From Alphaproteobacteria bacterium (GTDB lineage: Bacteria; Pseudomonadota; Alphaproteobacteria; DSM-16000; Inquilinaceae): a DNA stretch of 64,000 nucleotides. A program made the position numbers and the translations under genes. Location of the stretch: NCBI GenBank assembly GCA_028281925.1, contig JANQIX010000104.1:124001-188000 (forward strand). Direction: 5' to 3'. Of this stretch, positions 57,417-64,000 are shown piece after piece. Every line of letters starts with the position of its first letter. The first letter of the stretch is position 1. The notes under the pieces were generated by a model. It had not been told where the DNA came from, ran no database searches, and saw only the letters and a program-made list of their open reading frames with translations.

Positions 57417-57886
57417 CCGATCGCACGACGCAGCACGCCACGTTCGCGATCGAGCGCACCTACACCGCCTCGCCCCGGCAGGTGTTCGCTGCCTGGGCGG
57501 AGCCGGCGGCAAAGCGGCACTGGTTCGCCGAAGGGGACGGCTTCACCGAGGTCCAACATGCCCTCGATTTCCGCGTCGGCGGCACGGAGACCTGCAGCGG
57601 CCGCGAACCGAAGGGGAGACTGTTCGCAAACGAGACCGTCTACCACGACATTGTCGAGGATCACCGCATCATCTTTTCGTACCGCATGGCGATAGACGAT
57701 GCCCCGATCTCGGTCTCGCTCGCGACCGTCACACTCGCACCCGTCGACGGCGGCACACACCTGACCTTCATCGAACAATCCGTCTTCCTGGAAGGCGGCG
57801 ATGGTCCGCAGATGCGGGAGGGCGGCTGGACTTGGCTGCTGGACCGCTTGGGAACAGCGCTGTCAGCCGAACAACCGAAACTCTGA
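57413..57886 (+). CDS. SRPBCC domain protein
   Basis: A 157-residue START-like protein with GTG start: FAIERTYTASPRQVFAAWAEP, KRHWFAEGDGF, LDFRVGGTETC and GGWTWLLDRLGTAL. This is the glutathione-S-transferase-fused type of SRPBCC in some genomes, here stand-alone. It overlaps the previous gene by four bases. Function is unknown. Confidence 0.84.
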   Translation: MTDRTTQHATFAIERTYTASPRQVFAAWAEPAAKRHWFAEGDGFTEVQHALDFRVGGTETCSGREPKGRLFANETVYHDIVEDHRIIFSYRMAIDDAPISVSLATVTLAPVDGGTHLTFIEQSVFLEGGDGPQMREGGWTWLLDRLGTALSAEQPKL

Positions 57887-57899
57887 CAGGGACACATCG

Positions 57900-58397
57900 A
57901 TGCCCACTGTCCAAACAATCACACCCTGCCTCTGGTTCGACGACAATGCAGAGGCGGCGGTCGATTTCTATCTCTCGATCTTCCCCAACGCGCGGATCAC
58001 GGCGGTGACGCGGTATGGCGAGGCCGGGCAGGAGATCCACCGCAGACCGCCCGGATCGGTCCTGACCATCGGCTTTGAGCTGGACGGCCAAGCCTTCACC
58101 GCGCTGAACGCCGGGCCGGGTCACGCCTTCAGCCCCGCGATCTCGTTCCAGGTCAACTGCGACACGCAGGACGAGATCGACCACTTCTGGGACCGTTTGT
58201 CAGAGAGTGGGGACGAGGCGGAGCAGCGCTGCGGCTGGCTGAAGGACAAATTCGGCCTCTCCTGGCAAATCGTCCCGACCGCCGTGATGCGCATGCTCCA
58301 AGGCGACGATTCCGAGAAGGCCGGGCGGATGATGACGGCCCTGATGCAGATGACCAAGCTCGACATCCGGACCTTGGAAGAAGCCTACAACGGCTGA
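57900..58397 (+). CDS. VOC-family protein, PhnB/3-demethylubiquinone methyltransferase-like (PF06983)
   Basis: A 165-residue glyoxalase-fold protein: ITPCLWFDDNAEAAVDFYLSIF, SVLTIGFELDGQAFTALNAGPG, CGWLKDKFGLSWQIVPTA. This is the PhnB-like family often miscalled a methyltransferase; no catalytic role is proven. The ATG at 57900 starts the conserved part, 13 bases after the previous stop and after GACAGGGAC. Confidence 0.87.
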   Translation: MPTVQTITPCLWFDDNAEAAVDFYLSIFPNARITAVTRYGEAGQEIHRRPPGSVLTIGFELDGQAFTALNAGPGHAFSPAISFQVNCDTQDEIDHFWDRLSESGDEAEQRCGWLKDKFGLSWQIVPTAVMRMLQGDDSEKAGRMMTALMQMTKLDIRTLEEAYNG

Positions 58398-58419
58398 CCG
58401 AACGCGAAGGGACCCTCCC

Positions 58420-58773
58420 ATGGCCTATGTGGACGGATTTGTACTCGCAGTTCCGACGGCGAACCGTGACGCATACGTCAAGCTGGCAACGCAAGCGGCA
58501 CCGGTGTTCAAAGAAAACGGCGCCCTGCACTTCGTCGAATGCTGGGGCGACGACGTGCCGGACGGCGAGGTCACGTCGTTCCCCATGGCGGTCAAATGCG
58601 AGGACGATGAGACCGTCGTCCTAGCCTGGATCGTCTGGCCGTCGCGGGAGGCGCGCAATGCCGGCAACACGGCCGTGATGGCCGACCCCCGCATGCAGAA
58701 AGCGATGCAGGACATGCCCTTCGACGGCAAGCGGATGATCTTCGGCGGCTTCGAAACGATCGTGGAGAGCTGA
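58420..58773 (+). CDS. DUF1428 family protein
   Basis: A 117-residue protein matching DUF1428 almost end to end: MAYVDGFVLAVPT, GALHFVECWGDDVPDGEVTSFPMAVK, VVLAWIVWPSREAR, and PFDGKRMIFGGFETIV. It is a dimeric ferredoxin-like (ABM-like) fold of unknown activity. It ends the run of small genes headed by the ArsR gene. Confidence 0.9.
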   Translation: MAYVDGFVLAVPTANRDAYVKLATQAAPVFKENGALHFVECWGDDVPDGEVTSFPMAVKCEDDETVVLAWIVWPSREARNAGNTAVMADPRMQKAMQDMPFDGKRMIFGGFETIVES

Positions 58774-58832
58774 GCGCCCCTGCGACCAGCGCCACGCTTC
58801 CGTAAGCCAGGCGAGGGCGTTAGCATCGGCGG

Positions 58833-59579
58833 ATGCCCGATGCGTCCACACTGCTTGTGGTTGTCCTGACCTTCCTGATCGCCGGCTCGGTAAAGGGAGT
58901 GATCGGTCTCGGTCTGCCGACGGTCAGCCTGGCGCTCTTGACGGTTGCGCTGGACCTGCCGAGCGCCATGGCGCTGTTGCTGGTGCCGTCGTTCGTCACC
59001 AACGTCTGGCAGGCCTCGGTAGGCGGAAATGCTCGGGCCATTCTGATCCGAATCTGGCCGTTTCTGTTGATGGCCACGGTTACCGTCTGGTTCGGGGCCA
59101 AGGCCTTGACGAGCCTGGATCTTGCCCTGCTCTCGGCCTTGCTTGGCGTGCTGCTGGTGGTCTACGCCTCGGTGAGCCTTGCCGGCATCCGGCTTACTGT
59201 CACAACACGCCACGAAGCTTGGGTTGGCCCGCTGGTCGGCTCGGCCAACGGCATCCTGACCGGCATGACGGGGTCGTTCGTGGTGCCGGGGGTGATGTTC
59301 CTGCAGGCGATCGGCCTTTCGCGCGACATGCTGATCCAGTCCATGGGGATGCTGTTCACGACGTCCACCGTTGCGCTCGCGGTCGCGTTGCAGGGCAACA
59401 ACCTGCTGACGGCTGAGCTGGGGGGCCTGTCGGCCATGGCCCTGATCCCGGCCATGCTCGGCATGGTGTTCGGCCAGCGCATCCGCCAGCGCCTGTCCGA
59501 GACGCTGTTCCGGCGGGTCTTCTTCATCGCGCTCTTGATGCTGGGCGCCTACATCATCGCCAACGCCGTCAACGCATAA
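58833..59579 (+). CDS. TauE/SafE-family membrane permease
   Basis: A 248-residue membrane protein with about seven to eight helices. The family repeats are FLIAGSVKGVIGLGLPTVSLALL at the start and VGSANGILTGMTGSFVVPGVMFLQAIG in the middle, matching TauE/SafE (PF01925). Members export sulfite, sulfoacetate or related anions. The substrate is not known here. The gene begins 59 bases after DUF1428 and may or may not belong to its transcript. Confidence 0.87.
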   Translation: MPDASTLLVVVLTFLIAGSVKGVIGLGLPTVSLALLTVALDLPSAMALLLVPSFVTNVWQASVGGNARAILIRIWPFLLMATVTVWFGAKALTSLDLALLSALLGVLLVVYASVSLAGIRLTVTTRHEAWVGPLVGSANGILTGMTGSFVVPGVMFLQAIGLSRDMLIQSMGMLFTTSTVALAVALQGNNLLTAELGGLSAMALIPAMLGMVFGQRIRQRLSETLFRRVFFIALLMLGAYIIANAVNA

Positions 59580-59619
59580 AACGCCCTCCCCACGCCCTTC
59601 CAGCCACCGACCGATGTAA

Positions 59620-59639
59620 TCGTCATCTGGATATGACGA
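59620..59639. repeat. Inverted repeat upstream of the desaturase
   Basis: TCGTCAT and ATGACGA are perfect seven-base arms separated by six bases, between the TauE/SafE gene and the desaturase. It could be a weak hairpin at the end of one gene or an operator for the other. Confidence 0.35.
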
Positions 59640-59674
59640 CCATCACTGCTTGCAAGCGGGCACTCGCACTACAA

Positions 59675-59696
59675 AATGAGTGAATGCTCGCTTATT
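59675..59696. promoter_or_regulatory. Imperfect palindrome near the desaturase start (TetR/FabR-like)
   Basis: The half-sites AATGAGTGA and TCGCTTATT are near-inverted (matching at seven of nine positions) around a four-base centre. It ends 10 bases before the start codon, next to the ribosome binding site TTGGAGG. Desaturase genes are often controlled by TetR-type lipid regulators (DesT, FabR) that bind sites built on AGTGAA-type halves. No such regulator is in the window. Confidence 0.35.
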
Positions 59697-59706
59697 GGAG
59701 GCTGTG

Positions 59707-60837
59707 ATGCCCAGCTACCGCACCGTGCGGCGCATCAAGTTCCGCAACGGCAACGACCGCGCATTCCACGACGATGTCCGGCGCCGCGCCGCGAAGTGGT
59801 TCGCCAGCAGCGGGCGGCCGCGCACCGCGACGCCCGAGATCTACACCAAGGCGCTGATGTTCGCCGGATTTGCCGTCACCGCCTATGCGGCGCTGCTGTC
59901 CGGACACCCGGGGCCGCTGGCGGCGCTGGGCCTGGCTGTGGCCTGCCAGGTCTCGCTGCTGTTCCTGGTGCTGAACATGTCGCATGACGCGGCCCACCAC
60001 GCACTCACCGGCAGCCGCCGGGCCGACGACCTGATCCACACCTGCCTGTTCAACCTGTTGGGCGTGAACGGCTATCTGTGGCAGCTGCGCCATGTGAAGT
60101 CGCATCACGTCTTTCCGAATGTCGACGGCTGCGATGCCGACATCGACCACAACGGGCTGATCCGCCTGTCGCCGGAAAAGCCGCGGCGCTGGTGGCATCG
60201 CTGGCAGCATCTCTATGCGCTGCCGGCTTATGCGCTTGTGGCTGTCCACTCCATCCTGGTGCAGGACACGATCTATCTCTTCAAGCGCCAGCTGGCCAAT
60301 CTCTGCGACATCCGCCATGGCGCGGGACAGATCATCGGTTTCTTCCTGGGCAAGGCGGCCTTTGTGGCGCTGGCCTTCGTCGCGCCTGCGCTGGTGACGG
60401 ACTATGCCCTTTGGCAGATCGCGCTCGGCTATCTGGTGGCGGCCGCGGTTGCGTCGCTGGTGTTCATCCTGCCGCTGATCCCGACTCACTTCACCGACAT
60501 GGCTGCGTTCGGCCATGTCAGCGACGACGGGCGCCTGGCCGACAGCTTCGCCGTGCATGCCATGCGCTCGTCCCTGGACTGGGCGCCGCAGAACCGGTTC
60601 TGGACCTGGCTCTATGGCGGGCTGAACTGCCATGCCGCCCACCACCTGTTCCCCGATGTCAGCCACGCGCACTACCGCACCCTGTCGCGGCTGATCGCAA
60701 GGTCGGCCAAGGCCCATGGCGTGCCCTACAACCGGACCGATCTGATCGGCGCCATTGCATCGCATTTCCGGTTCCTCTACCGAATGGGCCGGCAGGACCA
60801 TCCCCGCTTCGGCACCCAAGCGGCGATGGCCACCTGA
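59707..60837 (+). CDS. Membrane fatty acid desaturase
   Basis: A 376-residue di-iron desaturase. Its histidine boxes are HDAAHH (in LNMSHDAAHHALTG), HVKSHH and HAAHH (in NCHAAHHLFPDV), with four or so membrane helices between. This is the acyl-lipid front-end/linoleoyl-CoA-like group. The ATG at 59707 follows TTGGAGG and starts MPSYRTVRRIKF; a GTG at 59680 is in frame but lies inside a palindrome. It introduces a double bond into acyl chains of lipids; position is unknown. Confidence 0.9.
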   Translation: MPSYRTVRRIKFRNGNDRAFHDDVRRRAAKWFASSGRPRTATPEIYTKALMFAGFAVTAYAALLSGHPGPLAALGLAVACQVSLLFLVLNMSHDAAHHALTGSRRADDLIHTCLFNLLGVNGYLWQLRHVKSHHVFPNVDGCDADIDHNGLIRLSPEKPRRWWHRWQHLYALPAYALVAVHSILVQDTIYLFKRQLANLCDIRHGAGQIIGFFLGKAAFVALAFVAPALVTDYALWQIALGYLVAAAVASLVFILPLIPTHFTDMAAFGHVSDDGRLADSFAVHAMRSSLDWAPQNRFWTWLYGGLNCHAAHHLFPDVSHAHYRTLSRLIARSAKAHGVPYNRTDLIGAIASHFRFLYRMGRQDHPRFGTQAAMAT

Positions 60838-60874
60838 CAGCCTGTTTCGATATCAGAATGATTGAGACCACCGC

Positions 60875-62695
<1,821 letters not shown>

Positions 62696-62713
62696 CTACG
62701 GCCTTCGTTGCGC

Positions 62714-63343
62714 CTACACCTTGGCGCTCGGGCGCGCGCTCACGGCTTCGTACCAACGGCGAGCGTTCGCGGCATCCTCCGGCAGCCGGATCTTCAGCCA
62801 GCCGGCGAAGTCGACCACCACCAGGGCCATGATATCGGCGGCGCTGTAATGGTCGCCCGCGATGAACGCGCGATCGCCCAGCCGGTCGTCGAGGCTTTCC
62901 AGGAAGCGCTGCGCCCGCAGCTTGCCGCGGTCGCCCAGCGCCGGGATCTGGGCGTAGTTCTCGGGGCCTGTCAGCGCTCTGTCCTTCAATCCAGGCGCCG
63001 AGTTGCGCAGGCCCTCGGTCATCGCCTGCCAGCCATCGATTTCGATATGCCAGACGTGATCGGCGACGACCGCCCGCTCCACCGGCGTTGCGCCCAACAG
63101 TGGCGGCTCCGGCACCGCTTCTTCCAGATACCGCCAGCAGCCTTGTGTCGACGTGATCCGCGTGCCGTCGTCCAGTTCCAGCACAGGGACGGTGCAATAG
63201 GGATTGATCGCGCGAAATTCCCGCGACAGGTGCTCACCGTTGCGCAGATCCACCTGCTGCGTCGGGATATCCAGCCCCTTTTCGGCAATGAAGATGCGTA
63301 CCATCCGGGGGCTTGGGGCGGTGCTACAGTCATAGAACTTCAT
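62714..63343 (-). CDS. Glutathione S-transferase
   Basis: A 209-residue GST. The thioredoxin-fold N-terminus has MKFYDCSTAPSPRMVRIFIAEKG, with Ser/Pro at the active-site turn, NPYCTVPVLELDDG with the cis-Pro, and TSTQGCWRYLEE where the usual E-S pair is T-Q. The helical C-terminal domain includes IAGDHYSAADIMALVVVDF. It conjugates glutathione or reduces substrates; specific role unknown. It is convergent with recQ, 18 bases away. Confidence 0.89.
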   Translation of the reverse strand: MKFYDCSTAPSPRMVRIFIAEKGLDIPTQQVDLRNGEHLSREFRAINPYCTVPVLELDDGTRITSTQGCWRYLEEAVPEPPLLGATPVERAVVADHVWHIEIDGWQAMTEGLRNSAPGLKDRALTGPENYAQIPALGDRGKLRAQRFLESLDDRLGDRAFIAGDHYSAADIMALVVVDFAGWLKIRLPEDAANARRWYEAVSARPSAKV

Positions 63344-63444
63344 CGGCGCGATCTCCCGTCGCTGGGGCCCACCTCAGACAACCATTCGGCGAACCTCGGA
63401 TCAAGGCAATGCAACGGTTGCCAGCAGCACGGGATGGCGGTCGG

Positions 63445-63885
63445 TCAGTCCGTCCTTGCCGCCGCCGCAACCTCCACCACCACCGGCATCCACCGGTCGC
63501 GGCGGCGCTCCACGCGCTCGGTGCGGGTCTCGGCGTCATAGGTCACCGACAACGGCGCCCGGGCGAAAAGCTGGCGGTGGTCCATCGCGTTGACAATCGC
63601 GATTGCGCGCGGGCTTTCCTCGCCCACGGTGGCGGCCGCGACATAGACGCCACAGTCGCGGCAGATCAGGTATTCGGCCGTTCGATAGCCGAAGACGTAC
63701 CGGTTCAATCGGCTTTCATCGGCAACGCGCACCGTCAGCAGGCCTTTGGGGTCGGCCATCGCTCGCGCCGCGTGCTTGCGGCAGAACCCGCATTGGCACG
63801 CCCGCACCTCGATCTCCGACGGGTCCAACGCGCTGTCAAACTCCAAGCGAAGATTGCCGCAATGGCAGCTGCCGGTGTGCTTCAT
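63445..63885 (-). CDS. GFA-family (glutathione-dependent formaldehyde-activating-like) zinc protein
   Basis: A 146-residue protein of the GFA/CENP-V family. Zinc ligands are C7 and C9 in GSCHCGN, C30, C32 and C35 in ACQCGFC, and a later CRDC. The fold is a Mss4-like beta sheet. The name comes from the glutathione-formaldehyde adduct enzyme; most relatives have no proven activity. It lies 101 bases upstream of the GST gene on the same strand and may be cotranscribed. Confidence 0.87.
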   Translation of the reverse strand: MKHTGSCHCGNLRLEFDSALDPSEIEVRACQCGFCRKHAARAMADPKGLLTVRVADESRLNRYVFGYRTAEYLICRDCGVYVAAATVGEESPRAIAIVNAMDHRQLFARAPLSVTYDAETRTERVERRRDRWMPVVVEVAAAARTD

Positions 63886-64000
63886 TGCCGTCTCCTATTC
63901 AGCTGATCGCAGAGTGACAATACCCTTGTGGGAAGTCGACCGGGTGGAACGCTCTTAGCGTCGAATGTCGGTCGCGTGCCGGGCTGCCGCGGGTCTTCCG
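63886..64000. other. Right end of window, no gene seen
   Basis: The last 115 bases contain the presumed promoter of the GFA-family gene. No supported coding sequence begins here. Confidence 0.3.

Noticed and set aside
59692..60819. Open frame of 375 codons opposite the desaturase
   Set aside because: Antisense shadow; the plus strand has all three histidine boxes of a desaturase.

Overview
The window is GC-rich DNA (roughly 65% G+C by eye) from an alphaproteobacterium, most likely a motile, free-living member of the Rhodospirillales. This rests on ctrA and chpT sitting next to flagellar and chemotaxis genes, the many PleC/DivJ-like histidine kinases, and general codon use. No rRNA, tRNA, CRISPR array, insertion sequence or prophage was found. 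Most real genes abut or overlap by 1-30 bases.

Layout. (1) 1-2.8 kb: end of flhF, flhG and a FliK-like protein. (2) 2.9-4.9 kb: a LysR regulator divergent from a membrane permease. (3) 4.9-14.7 kb: fliJ-fliI, ctrA behind a textbook CtrA box, the operon cheA-cheY-cheB-cheR, chpT and a DUF3553 gene. (4) 15-22.3 kb: a putrescine or polyamine degradation region with two divergent glutamine-synthetase-like ligases, a PuuB-type oxidase, a class III aminotransferase, an IalB-like secreted protein and a PAS protein. (5) 22.3-26.4 kb: a HAMP histidine kinase and a DHp-receiver-PP2C phosphatase. (6) 26.7-32.3 kb: two tandem NHLM-type ABC exporters without a peptidase domain, converging on a GH13 glycosidase.

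(7) 32.4-39.4 kb, read leftward: RsbW-like kinase, STAS protein, MlaE, an MlaF-like ATPase with damaged catalytic motifs, MlaD, a lipoprotein, a hybrid kinase with two receivers and a single-domain response regulator. (8) 39.7-41.5 kb: a PleC/DivJ-like kinase. (9) 41.5-47.5 kb: a CHASE2 nucleotide cyclase with FecR, a solute-binding protein, an orphan LivH-like permease with a lipoprotein-like N-terminus and a secreted unknown. (10) 47.6-51.6 kb: pdxS-pdxT and a malic enzyme. (11) 51.6-54.7 kb: a small unknown gene, an AT-rich spacer, and a LysR regulator divergent from a flavin monooxygenase. (12) 54.8-58.8 kb: an ArsR regulator with two strong operator palindromes heading a run of SRPBCC, DUF899, VOC and DUF1428 genes. 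(13) 58.8-64 kb: TauE/SafE permease, fatty-acid desaturase, recQ, a glutathione S-transferase and a GFA-family protein.

How it fits together. CtrA, ChpT, two candidate DivK-type kinases and one DivK-type receiver lie in 35 kb beside flagellar and chemotaxis genes, with CtrA-like boxes upstream of ctrA, cheA and both kinases. This suggests a CtrA relay devoted to motility. The most unusual parts are the partner-switching pair fused into an Mla-type lipid-transport operon whose ATPase looks catalytically impaired, the peptidase-less NHLM exporter pair with complementary motif defects, and the ArsR operator that covers its own start codon.
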